DNA of 64,000 nucleotides from Aliikangiella coralliicola (GTDB taxonomy: Bacteria; Pseudomonadota; Gammaproteobacteria; Enterobacterales; Kangiellaceae), in contig NZ_ML660165.1 of NCBI RefSeq assembly GCF_007004725.1, positions 124,001 through 188,000 on the forward strand, written 5' to 3'. The notes beneath the pieces are model-generated. The model had not been told where the DNA came from, ran no database searches, and was given only the letters and a program-made list of their open reading frames with translations. This document shows, piece after piece, positions 37,088-44,906 of the stretch. The position numbers were made by a program, and so were the translations under genes. Every line of letters starts with the position of its first letter. Within the stretch, counting starts at the first letter, position 1.

Positions 37088-37783
37088 GTGAGTCTTTTAA
37101 CTAGACTGATCGCAATACTCGCATGCCTTACTTTTCCAGCGACAATATTGGCAGGAGAACATAAAGGAACTCACGGTATGTTGTTGCTATTAGGAGATGG
37201 TCACTTGATTGGTTCCCATTTTCCTTTGTGGAGAAAACCACACGATTTTCAGGCTTTTGTCGAAGTCAGCTTCATAGATGCCAAAACTCAAAAATCAGTC
37301 GTAAAAAAAATGGAAAAATCAAATAACTACTTTACTTTAGTTCCTAAACCATTTGACGCGGACAAGTTAAAATCAGGGACAGATTTTAACATCAAGGTCG
37401 ATGTTTATGATGGCCACTTTGAACGCGCCGGCAAGAAAATAGTCGATTCAGCTAATGCCTCTATGAGAGCTTTGTTTTATCGACAACTAGTACCTGAACT
37501 CGATGAAAAAAATAAATCGAAGTATGAAAAGTATTATGCGCTTTATTCTGGTAGAAAGACGTTCCTGTTTAATCGAATCTCTGCTTATCGTCCGTTTGAT
37601 CACGTTGTGGAAGCAGAAAGTAACCGGGAAAATATTTATTTTCCTTTAGAGGTGAAATTAGTTACGTCAAAATCGCAACCTTCTTATAGTGGCTCATTAG
37701 CCAATCTCAAAGCAATTTCGAAACGATATGATTTGGATATTATACGAACTATTTACCTGGAGAAAGATGAGCTCAAATGGTGA
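37088..37783 (+). CDS. Secreted protein of unknown function
   Basis: A 231-residue protein with a signal peptide (MSLLTRLIAILACLTFPATILAG) and a mature part containing HGMLLLLGDGHLIGSHFPLWRKPHDFQAFVEVSF, which recalls periplasmic proteins with a His/Asp-rich first strand. No named family was recognised. The start is GTG with GAGG 8 bases upstream; an ATG at 37075 runs into a stop. It stands alone and is convergent with ruvA. Confidence 0.72.
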   Translation: MSLLTRLIAILACLTFPATILAGEHKGTHGMLLLLGDGHLIGSHFPLWRKPHDFQAFVEVSFIDAKTQKSVVKKMEKSNNYFTLVPKPFDADKLKSGTDFNIKVDVYDGHFERAGKKIVDSANASMRALFYRQLVPELDEKNKSKYEKYYALYSGRKTFLFNRISAYRPFDHVVEAESNRENIYFPLEVKLVTSKSQPSYSGSLANLKAISKRYDLDIIRTIYLEKDELKW

Positions 37784-37812
37784 TGAGTTGTTAAGGTGAT
37801 TGATTGTTAAAC
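37781..37812. repeat. 16-bp tandem duplication starting exactly at a stop codon
   Basis: tgatgagttgttaagg (37781-37796) and tgattgattgttaaac (37797-37812) are adjacent; the first three bases are the TGA stop of the secreted-protein gene. A weaker third unit may follow. Confidence 0.85.
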
Positions 37813-37864
37813 TGTTATTTGAGATCACATGTTAACTTATACACAGCCCCTCTCAGGATTAAAT

Positions 37865-38473
37865 CTACATCATATTTTTGAGCGCAAGTCGGATCAACGT
37901 TGACGCCGGTAAACTATCATCATCCAGCTTGCTGATTGCTTTACTGGCTTCCGTAGGTTTATAGCCGAGAGCAACCAAGCCACTAACCGCTTCCTGAACA
38001 TTAGCACTACCACTAGAAACAGTTTGTGTTGATTGACTTGAGTCTGTCTTCACCGGTGCTTCAACTTGCCAGTCGTTCAGTCGATCTTTCATTTCAATAA
38101 TCAACCGCTCGGCAGTTTTTTTCCCAACTCCCGGAATTTTAACCAGCGTGGAAGCTTCGCCGTGATGAACATTTTGCACAAATTCAATCGCGCTCATCGC
38201 CGATAAGATTGCAAGTGCCAACTTTGGCCCGACTCCATTAACTTTAATGAGTTCTCGAAATAACTTTCGTTCTTCTAAGCTGTAAAATGCAAATAAGGTG
38301 TGGGCATTTTCACTCACGGACAGGTGGGTATGCAAAATAGTATTCTGTCCAACTTCTGGCAGTTGATAGATAGTATTCATTGGTGCCTGGCATTCATAAC
38401 CGACCCCATTGACATCAATTAAAATAAAAGGCGGTTGTTTTTCTAGTAATACACCACTTAATCGTCCGATCAT
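37865..38473 (-). CDS. ruvA: Holliday junction-binding protein RuvA
   Basis: A 202-residue RuvA that binds four-way junctions as a tetramer and loads RuvB. The N-terminal OB fold (MIGRLSGVLLEKQPPFILIDVNGVGYEC), two HhH motifs (KVNGVGPKLALAIL, KIPGVGKKTAERLI) and the C-terminal RuvB-binding domain (VSGLVALGYKPTEASKAI) are complete. ruvC is upstream, separated by 130 bases of tandem repeats; ruvB is displaced. Confidence 0.97.
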   Translation of the reverse strand: MIGRLSGVLLEKQPPFILIDVNGVGYECQAPMNTIYQLPEVGQNTILHTHLSVSENAHTLFAFYSLEERKLFRELIKVNGVGPKLALAILSAMSAIEFVQNVHHGEASTLVKIPGVGKKTAERLIIEMKDRLNDWQVEAPVKTDSSQSTQTVSSGSANVQEAVSGLVALGYKPTEASKAISKLDDDSLPASTLIRLALKNMM

Positions 38474-38525
38474 TTTTTTCTCTTTTTAAATTTTTAGTGC
38501 CAGGTTCGAAATATCGATACCGTTA

Positions 38526-38600
38526 ATAATTTGTCAATTCAATACACTATTTGTCAATTCAAACATCATTTGCCAATTCTCAAAACATTAATTGACAAGA
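38526..38600. repeat. Tandem repeats of about 20 bp after the ruvC stop
   Basis: The core ttgtcaattc occurs at 38531 and 38551, ttgccaattc at 38570, and a rearranged attgacaag at 38591, giving a period near 20. The array begins a few bases after the ruvC TAG (minus strand) and fills the ruvC-ruvA spacer. Confidence 0.85.
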
Positions 38601-38603
38601 TCT

Positions 38604-39122
38604 CTATCGCAATCGACCACGGGTCACTTTCTTAGCGCCCGCTTGAAAAAGCGCACTTTGCATTGCGTGGCCATGGCAAATTGCCACCGCGAGTCCATCA
38701 GCAGCATCAGCCTGTGGTGACGCACTAAGCCCTAACAAACTGGTCACCATATGCTGAACCTGACTTTTATCAGCACCACCAGTCCCCACCACAGACTGCT
38801 TAATCTGACGAGCAGAATACTCAGCAACGACCAAAGCGTGTTGCGCCATAGCGACCATCGCCGCGCCTCGAGCCTGGCCTAGCTTTAGTGCAGAATCTGC
38901 ATTTTTGGACATAAAAACCTGCTCAATCGCGGCTTCATTTGGCTTGTATTCCTGAACAACTTCGGCAATACAGCTATATATCTGGTTAAGTTTGTCAGAA
39001 AGAATGCCATCTTTCACTCTGATACATCCACTGGCAACATATTCCATTTTACGGCCATTTGAACGAATGACACCAAAGCCTGTGATTCTCGAGCCGGGAT
39101 CAATTCCAAGGATGATTGACAT
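38604..39122 (-). CDS. ruvC: Crossover junction endodeoxyribonuclease RuvC
   Basis: A 172-residue RNase H-fold resolvase that cuts Holliday junctions. The catalytic acids are visible: Asp7 ([11 protein letters not shown]), Glu66 (AAIEQVF) and the C-terminal pair in [18 protein letters not shown]. It starts the ruvC-ruvA pair; upstream is a palindromic element instead of a direct junction with yebC. Confidence 0.97.
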   Translation of the reverse strand: MSIILGIDPGSRITGFGVIRSNGRKMEYVASGCIRVKDGILSDKLNQIYSCIAEVVQEYKPNEAAIEQVFMSKNADSALKLGQARGAAMVAMAQHALVVAEYSARQIKQSVVGTGGADKSQVQHMVTSLLGLSASPQADAADGLAVAICHGHAMQSALFQAGAKKVTRGRLR

Positions 39123-39213
39123 AAAAGTCTCGCAAAGCAGTTTTGTTAGCGCATAATAACCTGCACTAGAATACCATAGTCAATTATCATTAACCTGAAT
39201 TCTGGATAAGAGT

Positions 39214-39245
39214 AACTCAGGCTAATGAAACCTCTGGCTAATTAA
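39214..39245. repeat. 16-bp tandem duplication abutting the palindromic element
   Basis: aactcaggctaatgaa (39214-39229) and acctctggctaattaa (39230-39245) are adjacent units of 16 bp. The second ends in TTAA exactly where the element's terminal repeat begins. Confidence 0.7.
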
Positions 39246-39472
39246 CCTCAGCTGCGCATAAGAAGAGTCATTGAAAGTCAGTACTGGTATGCATTAACAC
39301 CAAAAACAAGTCTTAAGGATAATTGGGTCCCTCAATGTGAAGCCAGTGCAGCGATTTGAGTGGTTAGCGAGGCGAGTTTGTGTAGTAATAGCAAGCTATT
39401 AAAAACAAGCTCAACGAAGAAAACCGCTCAAAGCGCTGTATTGGCTGGCTCTTCTTATGCGCAGCTGAGGTT
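39244..39472. mobile_element. MITE-like palindromic element between ruvC and yebC
   Basis: The ends form a perfect 24-bp inverted repeat (39244-39267, beginning aacctcagctgcgcataaga, and its complement 39449-39472). Inside, a second pair of arms (39349-39381 and 39405-39438) pairs over about 33 bp with a few mismatches, closed by the perfect 7-bp hairpin taatagc-aa-gctatta (39386-39401). A stretch of about 74 bases on the left side has no partner. TTAA flanks the element on both sides (39242-39245 and 39475-39478), possibly a target duplication. No ORF is present, so mobilisation would need a transposase elsewhere. Confidence 0.8.
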
Positions 39473-39481
39473 TATTAAGAC

Positions 39482-40225
39482 CTATAGTTGTTCGTATGCT
39501 TCTGGTGGGATATCGGCATTACTATAAACGTTCTGAGTGTCATCAAGATCATCTAGCCGGTCAATTAATTTCAGAACCTTCACCGCCGTGTCAACGTCCA
39601 ACTCCGCCTGCGTTGCCGGGATCATAGAAACTTCGCCGGCTTCAGGCTTGAGACCTTTTTCTTGAAGCGCCTCTTTTACCGTTAAAAAGTCTTCTGGTGT
39701 TGTTAACACTTCAAAGGAACCGTCTTCATGATTGACGATATCATCAGCGCCGGCTTCCAACGCTTCTTCCATAAGCTGGTCTTCATCAACGCCTGATGAA
39801 AAAACCATTTGGCCTTTTCTTTCAAAAAGGTATGCAACAGATCCCGATGCAGCTAACTCACTGCCAGCTTTAGTAAATGCATGACGAACTTCTGCGACGG
39901 TCCTGTTTTTATTGTCAGTTAAACACTCAACCAGTATCGCAACACCACCAGGCCCATAACCTTCATAGGTCAGATTTTCATAGTTATCACCTTCAGCATT
40001 TCCAGCACCACGGGCAATCGCTTTATCAATGGTGTCGCGCTTCATGTTAGCGCCAAGTGCCTTATCGATAACTGCACGCAACGATGGATTATCCTCAGGA
40101 TTAGGCCCACCGCTTTTTGCTGCCACGACTATTTCACGAATGATCTTCGTGAATATTTTCCCACGTTTAGCGTCTTGTGCCGCTTTGCGGTGTTTGATGT
40201 TAGCCCATTTACTATGTCCAGCCAT
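39482..40225 (-). CDS. yebC: YebC/PmpR family DNA-binding transcriptional regulator
   Basis: A 247-residue YebC protein ([32 protein letters not shown]), a three-domain DNA-binding or ribosome-linked regulator found upstream of ruvC in many proteobacteria. The family core [31 protein letters not shown] is intact. The stop is only 9 bases from the end of the palindromic element, so the element inserted just behind the gene. Confidence 0.96.
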   Translation of the reverse strand: MAGHSKWANIKHRKAAQDAKRGKIFTKIIREIVVAAKSGGPNPEDNPSLRAVIDKALGANMKRDTIDKAIARGAGNAEGDNYENLTYEGYGPGGVAILVECLTDNKNRTVAEVRHAFTKAGSELAASGSVAYLFERKGQMVFSSGVDEDQLMEEALEAGADDIVNHEDGSFEVLTTPEDFLTVKEALQEKGLKPEAGEVSMIPATQAELDVDTAVKVLKLIDRLDDLDDTQNVYSNADIPPEAYEQL

Positions 40226-40296
40226 TGGTATGCTCCAATTTATTCACAACATTTATCTGTATTTCAAAACAAACTGTGCAGAGCTATCAATGCCTT

Positions 40297-40349
40297 GATT
40301 AAAAGTTACGGTTAAAACCCACAATTAAAATCAACGATTAAAAATAGCG
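40297..40349. repeat. 13-14 bp tandem repeats between aspS and yebC
   Basis: Four degenerate units with the core gattaaaa/gttaaaa (starting at 40297, 40310, 40324 and 40337) lie in the yebC leader, about 100 bases after the aspS stop. Confidence 0.65.
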
Positions 40350-40445
40350 CTGCTAATTTAGTGCTTTTCTCGACTAAAAACTTATCCTTAACTTCGTCAT
40401 TCATCTTGCTTGAAAATACTGCTACGACGATGCAATATCACCGTT

Positions 40446-42227
40446 TTATTCTACATCCTCACCTTTGCTTTTGGCCAGTGACTTAATTGCCAGCTCAGCC
40501 AGCTGTGCTTCTGATACTGGAGAAGGTGCCGATGTTAAAGGGCAACTCGCGGTAGTCGTTTTTGGAAACGCTATTACATCTCGAATCGACTCAGCGCCAA
40601 CCATTAGCATCACCAACCGGTCAAGGCCAAATGCAATTCCACCGTGAGGTGGACAACCATATTTTAAGGCTTCTAACAAAAATCCAAATTTTTCTTCCGC
40701 TTCCTGTTTTTCAATTCCTAATAAATCAAAAACTGCCGATTGAATATTCTGATCGTGGATACGAACCGAGCCACCGCCGACCTCACATCCGTTCAATACC
40801 ATATCATAGGCACGAGATAAGGTTTCCGTAGGAGCTGCTCGAAGCTTGTCAGCATCGTTTTCCTGAGGTGCTGTAAATGGATGGTGTAACGCGTGAAGTT
40901 GGCCGTTTTCCTCTTCGAACATCGGGAAATCAACCACCCATAGCGGTTTCCATGCATCTTCTATTAAGTTACGGTCACTCGCAACTTTAAGCCTTAATGC
41001 CCCCATTGCATCGGTAACCACTTTATACGAATCAGCGCCGAACAATAAGATATCGCCGGCATTCGCATTGGTGCGCTCTATCAATTGATTAATAATGTCA
41101 TCATTTAAGAACTTCGCGATTGGCGACTGAACGCCCTCACTACCCTTTCCGGTTTCATTAATTTTTATCCAAGCTAATCCTTTGGCGCCATAACGCCCGG
41201 CATACTCACCATATTGGTCAATCTGCTTGCGGCTTAGCTCTGCACCGCCGGGAACACAAATGACCGCCACACGGCCTTTAGGATCGTTTGCTGGATTAGC
41301 AAATACCTTAAACTCAACCTGCTTAAGCAAATCAGCCACATCGACCAACTCAATGGCTACCCGCAAATCCGGTTTATCACTGCCGTATCGCTGCATTGCC
41401 TCAGCGTAAGGCATACGAGGAAACTCGCCAAGCTCTACATCAAGACAGTCTTTAAATACCTGGCGGATCATATTTTCCATCAATCCCATAATCGCCTCTT
41501 CATCCATAAATGAAGTTTCGATATCAAGCTGGGTAAATTCTGGCTGACGATCGGCTCTTAAATCTTCGTCTCGGAAACATCGGACGATTTGATAGTAGCG
41601 GTCAAAACCACTCATCATCAGTAATTGTTTAAATAACTGTGGTGACTGAGGTAAAGCGAAAAAAGAACCTTTGTTGGTACGGCTTGGTACCAGATAATCG
41701 CGCGCACCTTCAGGTGTTGCTTTGGTCAGAATAGGGGTTTCAATATCGGTAAAGTTTTCAGCTTCAAGAAAATCGCGTAGTTTTTTCGCGACTTTATTAC
41801 GAAATAAAAGACGCTGCTGCATTTCTGGGCGACGTAAGTCGAGATATCGATATTTGAGGCGTAACTCTTCAGAAACATCTTCATGGCCGTCAATCAGGAT
41901 AGCAGGTGTTTCCGATTTATTAAGAACAGTCAGACCGGAAGCCAATACTTCGATCGTCCCGGTTTCCATATCTTTATTGATCATACTTTCCGGGCGCAGA
42001 CGAACAACCCCATCGACACAAACCACAAATTCACTGCGAAGATCTTCAGCCTGGGCAAACAACTCAGCCTGATCAGGCTCAATCACCACCTGAATGATGC
42101 CGCTTCGATCTCGAATTTGTAGAAAAATCAAACCGCCCAAATCACGGCGACGATGCACCCAACCCGCAATTTTGACAGACTCTCCGGCTGGTATTTCAAG
42201 TAAATCACCACAATAATGGCTGCGCAT
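40446..42227 (-). CDS. aspS: Aspartate-tRNA ligase
   Basis: A 593-residue bacterial-type class II aspartyl-tRNA synthetase. It has an N-terminal OB anticodon-binding domain ([26 protein letters not shown]), motif 2 ([20 protein letters not shown]), an inserted GAD domain (about residues 290-410) and motif 3 ([13 protein letters not shown]). The length is normal. It is the first gene of the aspS-yebC-ruvCA series. Confidence 0.97.
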   Translation of the reverse strand: MRSHYCGDLLEIPAGESVKIAGWVHRRRDLGGLIFLQIRDRSGIIQVVIEPDQAELFAQAEDLRSEFVVCVDGVVRLRPESMINKDMETGTIEVLASGLTVLNKSETPAILIDGHEDVSEELRLKYRYLDLRRPEMQQRLLFRNKVAKKLRDFLEAENFTDIETPILTKATPEGARDYLVPSRTNKGSFFALPQSPQLFKQLLMMSGFDRYYQIVRCFRDEDLRADRQPEFTQLDIETSFMDEEAIMGLMENMIRQVFKDCLDVELGEFPRMPYAEAMQRYGSDKPDLRVAIELVDVADLLKQVEFKVFANPANDPKGRVAVICVPGGAELSRKQIDQYGEYAGRYGAKGLAWIKINETGKGSEGVQSPIAKFLNDDIINQLIERTNANAGDILLFGADSYKVVTDAMGALRLKVASDRNLIEDAWKPLWVVDFPMFEEENGQLHALHHPFTAPQENDADKLRAAPTETLSRAYDMVLNGCEVGGGSVRIHDQNIQSAVFDLLGIEKQEAEEKFGFLLEALKYGCPPHGGIAFGLDRLVMLMVGAESIRDVIAFPKTTTASCPLTSAPSPVSEAQLAELAIKSLAKSKGEDVE

Positions 42228-42432
42228 AATAAAACCTTACAAAAATCGCTGAAAAAACGAGGTTTTAACCTCGCCTGAAAAACCGCGTATATTACTGGAT
42301 ACAGCCTGTAAAGTCGATGATTTTGCGGGGCGCGACTGGTCGTCGTATTTGAAATCGAGAGATATTATTACCAGCCTTAAAAAAGCCGATTACATTAAGT
42401 TGATTACGCTGTTCATTAAAGCCTTGATGACT

Positions 42433-43071
42433 TTACTTAGCTTGCGGAGCAAACCGGTAATGCCCAGTAATTTTAGCGCCGAACAAAAAATCGTCTTCAC
42501 GTGGTCCAAGCCCAATATTATGCACGATCAGGTACCTTTGGCCGTCAGAGGACTTTCTGTTGCTAACAATACCGATATGGGGCAGGTTTCTGTGTAGCAT
42601 CCAGGTCACCATATCGCCCGGTTGGTATGCAGCTGCGTTTTTTGAGATAGGCAATTGCTCTCCAAACCGAGAAAAAAACACTTGCAGATTGGGAACTCGA
42701 CGATGATCGATATTTGTGTCTGGTCTTTTTAGCCCCCAGTTGTCAGGGTATAACTCAAAATGGTCACGCATATCTTCATGGACCAATTGCTGCAAATCAA
42801 TTCCTAATTGCCGATAACTTCTGATAATCACATCGGTACAGACGCCGATATTTTCAGGCACATCTCCACCAGGATACCGAATTGAGATATAGCGCCCTGA
42901 GTAGGTCACGTTTTGCTTTGTCCTTTCCTGCGCAGCTTTAACCAAACGCTCATTCCAGGAAGCGGCTTCTTCAGCGGCATAAACCGCAGAAATCCAAAAG
43001 ATATTGGCTAAGGCGAAAACCAGTGTTCGCTGAAAAAATTGTCTAATAAACAGGCTTAATTTTACGTTCAA
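42433..43071 (-). CDS. DUF1287 family secreted protein
   Basis: A 212-residue protein with a signal peptide (to about residue 32) and the DUF1287 core: GVCTDVIIRSYRQLGIDLQQLVHEDMRDHFELYP, WGLKRPDTNIDHRRVPNLQVFF and PHIGIVSNRK. The Cys-His-Asp pattern (Cys in GVCTD, His in LPHIGIV) recalls an NlpC/P60-like amidase fold, so a wall-modifying role is likely but unproven. The start is TTG with GGAG at good spacing. It lies upstream of aspS on the same strand, 205 bases away. Confidence 0.85.
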   Translation of the reverse strand: MNVKLSLFIRQFFQRTLVFALANIFWISAVYAAEEAASWNERLVKAAQERTKQNVTYSGRYISIRYPGGDVPENIGVCTDVIIRSYRQLGIDLQQLVHEDMRDHFELYPDNWGLKRPDTNIDHRRVPNLQVFFSRFGEQLPISKNAAAYQPGDMVTWMLHRNLPHIGIVSNRKSSDGQRYLIVHNIGLGPREDDFLFGAKITGHYRFAPQAK

Positions 43072-43380
43072 ATTTCACTCCTGATGATTTCAACTTAAGT
43101 AATCACTGATATTTAATCAATAATTCCATTATTCTTTCATCAATTGGTTTTCTCAATTTGGCTTGAACCTTTTTGACCCAAACCAGCGCGACTGAGTTCA
43201 ATCTATCATTCTGTTTTTGTCAACTAACTCAATCGATACGGCCCAGGAGGTTACTCTAAAAACCTACACACTAAGAGAATGCAATAAACTATCGATGTAA
43301 TTAAACCACTAAAAACTGGAAATATTATAAAAATTTGCCTATTTATTAACTACGCTCTCCTTAACGGCCAAGGCGAATTA
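43072..43380. promoter_or_regulatory. Divergent promoter region
   Basis: These 309 bases separate the DUF1287 gene (minus) from the MCP-like gene (plus). AT-rich tracts near 43270-43350 could hold the plus-strand promoter. A clear AAGGCGA ribosome site precedes the ATG at 43381, and GGAGTGAA precedes the TTG at 43071. No other feature was recognised. Confidence 0.4.
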
Positions 43381-43992
43381 ATGGCGCAAAACAACGATGC
43401 CGCAGACACATTTATTTCAGTAGCTCACGTTGCTTCTGAACTATTTAAAGCCCAATCAATTGCAGAAGAATTATCAATTACTTCAAAGAACGCACGCGCT
43501 TTGGCAGTAAGAGCAGGTTCAACTGCTGCTGGATTTAATGAGATTACGCGTTTTATCGAAGGATTGTCCAAGCTCACCATTGAAGCAGCTAGCAGCGTTA
43601 ATACTATAGCGATTTCACAGACCAAAATCGCATCGGATCTTTTTCGCGTGCAGGGATTTATTTCGCGCTTAGATCAGGTCAACTACAACCTTGAGGATGG
43701 GCAAGACAATGAACTTGCGCCGATTTATGCAACCGTTAACTCAACCAGAAAATCATTGGAACGACAAATACGCTCTAGTTTGAGAGAACTGGTCGACCGC
43801 TTGGATGAAACTAAAATGGAATTGCGAGCAACTCAAGTTGTTTCGGTTGTATCCAGAGTTGAGGCTTCAAGAGCACACGAAGATTTCCAAAACTCATTGA
43901 ACTCTGTGGCAGACAAAGTTTCCAGCGCCGGGCAGAGAATTAACTCTCATCTGGAAAAAGCCCGTCGACATTTAGCCCATTTAAGAACTTAA
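43381..43992 (+). CDS. Soluble MCP-like coiled-coil protein paired with an ODP sensor
   Basis: A 203-residue all-helical protein with no membrane span. Residues 37-52 (NARALAVRAGSTAAGF) match the spacing of the methyl-accepting chemotaxis protein tip NA...A..RAG....GF, although the flanking E and IEAAR positions are changed. The remainder is heptad-rich coiled coil (IRSSLRELVDRLDETKMELRATQVV). It looks like a shortened cytoplasmic receptor rod. The next gene, 65 bases on, encodes an ODP-like di-iron protein; such receptor/ODP pairs are known oxygen sensors. No other chemotaxis gene is nearby. Confidence 0.65.
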   Translation: MAQNNDAADTFISVAHVASELFKAQSIAEELSITSKNARALAVRAGSTAAGFNEITRFIEGLSKLTIEAASSVNTIAISQTKIASDLFRVQGFISRLDQVNYNLEDGQDNELAPIYATVNSTRKSLERQIRSSLRELVDRLDETKMELRATQVVSVVSRVEASRAHEDFQNSLNSVADKVSSAGQRINSHLEKARRHLAHLRT

Positions 43993-44057
43993 AGCTACTG
44001 CACGTTTGATCGCAAAAAAATTAATCGATTTATTAAAATAAGGAATAACAAAAGACA

Positions 44058-44795
44058 ATGAAAGCGATTTCCCTGTATCAAAAAGATAAACATCGATGGC
44101 TCTGTTTTGGACGAGATCCCGATAAAGACGAGAAAATAATCGACACCAACCAATATATGATAACCAGCGGCAGTCAAAGCATTATCCTTGATCCAGGTGG
44201 CATAGAACTATTTTCTCAAATGCTAACTTCTGTTTTACGTTATACCACCCTGGATAACATCAAAGCGTTGTTTGCATCACATCAAGACCCAGACATCATT
44301 TCTTCGCTAGGACTCTGGGATCAGTGCTTAAAAAATTCCAAACTTTATTCACCCTGGATTTGGGAGTCTTTCATTCGTCATTTTGGTATGAGCAGTATTG
44401 AATATGATCCGATTCCTGATGAAGGTAAAGAAATTCAACTTGGTAATATTACGCTGCAGTTTATTCCTGCTCACTATGTCCATTCCTCTGGTAATTTCAA
44501 CGTCTATGATAAAGAAGCCAAAATTCTCATGAGTGGTGATATCGGTGCAGCGCTTGACGATAGTGCCGCCCCATTTTTCGTTGAAGATTTTGATGCCCAC
44601 ATTCCCAAAATGGAATATTTTCACCGACGTTGGATGCCATCAAATAAAGCAAAAGAAGAATGGGTGAAACGAGTAAGAAGGTTAGATATCGAAATTATGG
44701 CGCCACAACATGGTGGTATTTTCAAAGGAGAAATGATTGGTCAGTTTCTCGACTGGTTTGAACGGCTCGACGTGGGGATCGCAACCAATAAATAG
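44058..44795 (+). CDS. ODP-like oxygen-binding di-iron protein (metallo-beta-lactamase fold)
   Basis: A 245-residue MBL-fold protein related to the oxidase half of flavodiiron proteins but without a flavodoxin domain. Candidate metal ligands are His75, Asp77 and Asp79 (ASHQDPDI), His139 or His142 (IPAHYVHSSGNF), Asp161 (MSGDIGAA) and His218 (APQHGGIF). The usual His right after the HxExD motif is Ile80. ODP proteins bind oxygen or iron and signal to chemoreceptors. It probably works with the MCP-like protein encoded just upstream. Confidence 0.78.
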   Translation: MKAISLYQKDKHRWLCFGRDPDKDEKIIDTNQYMITSGSQSIILDPGGIELFSQMLTSVLRYTTLDNIKALFASHQDPDIISSLGLWDQCLKNSKLYSPWIWESFIRHFGMSSIEYDPIPDEGKEIQLGNITLQFIPAHYVHSSGNFNVYDKEAKILMSGDIGAALDDSAAPFFVEDFDAHIPKMEYFHRRWMPSNKAKEEWVKRVRRLDIEIMAPQHGGIFKGEMIGQFLDWFERLDVGIATNK

Positions 44796-44906
44796 CCTGG
44801 AGTTAAACCAATCTCGCTTAACATTAAAAAATGTAACGGTTAAAGATCTTGCCTTCTATTTTAGAAAACTCACATCGTTTTTTCGTCAATAGAAGGCAAA
44901 TCCAGA

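Noticed and set aside
39244-39472. Possible integron attC site or rho-independent terminator
   Set aside because: The element is too long, and has no 7-base core sites of attC type and no T run after the outer stem; nested terminal repeats fit a MITE-like element better.
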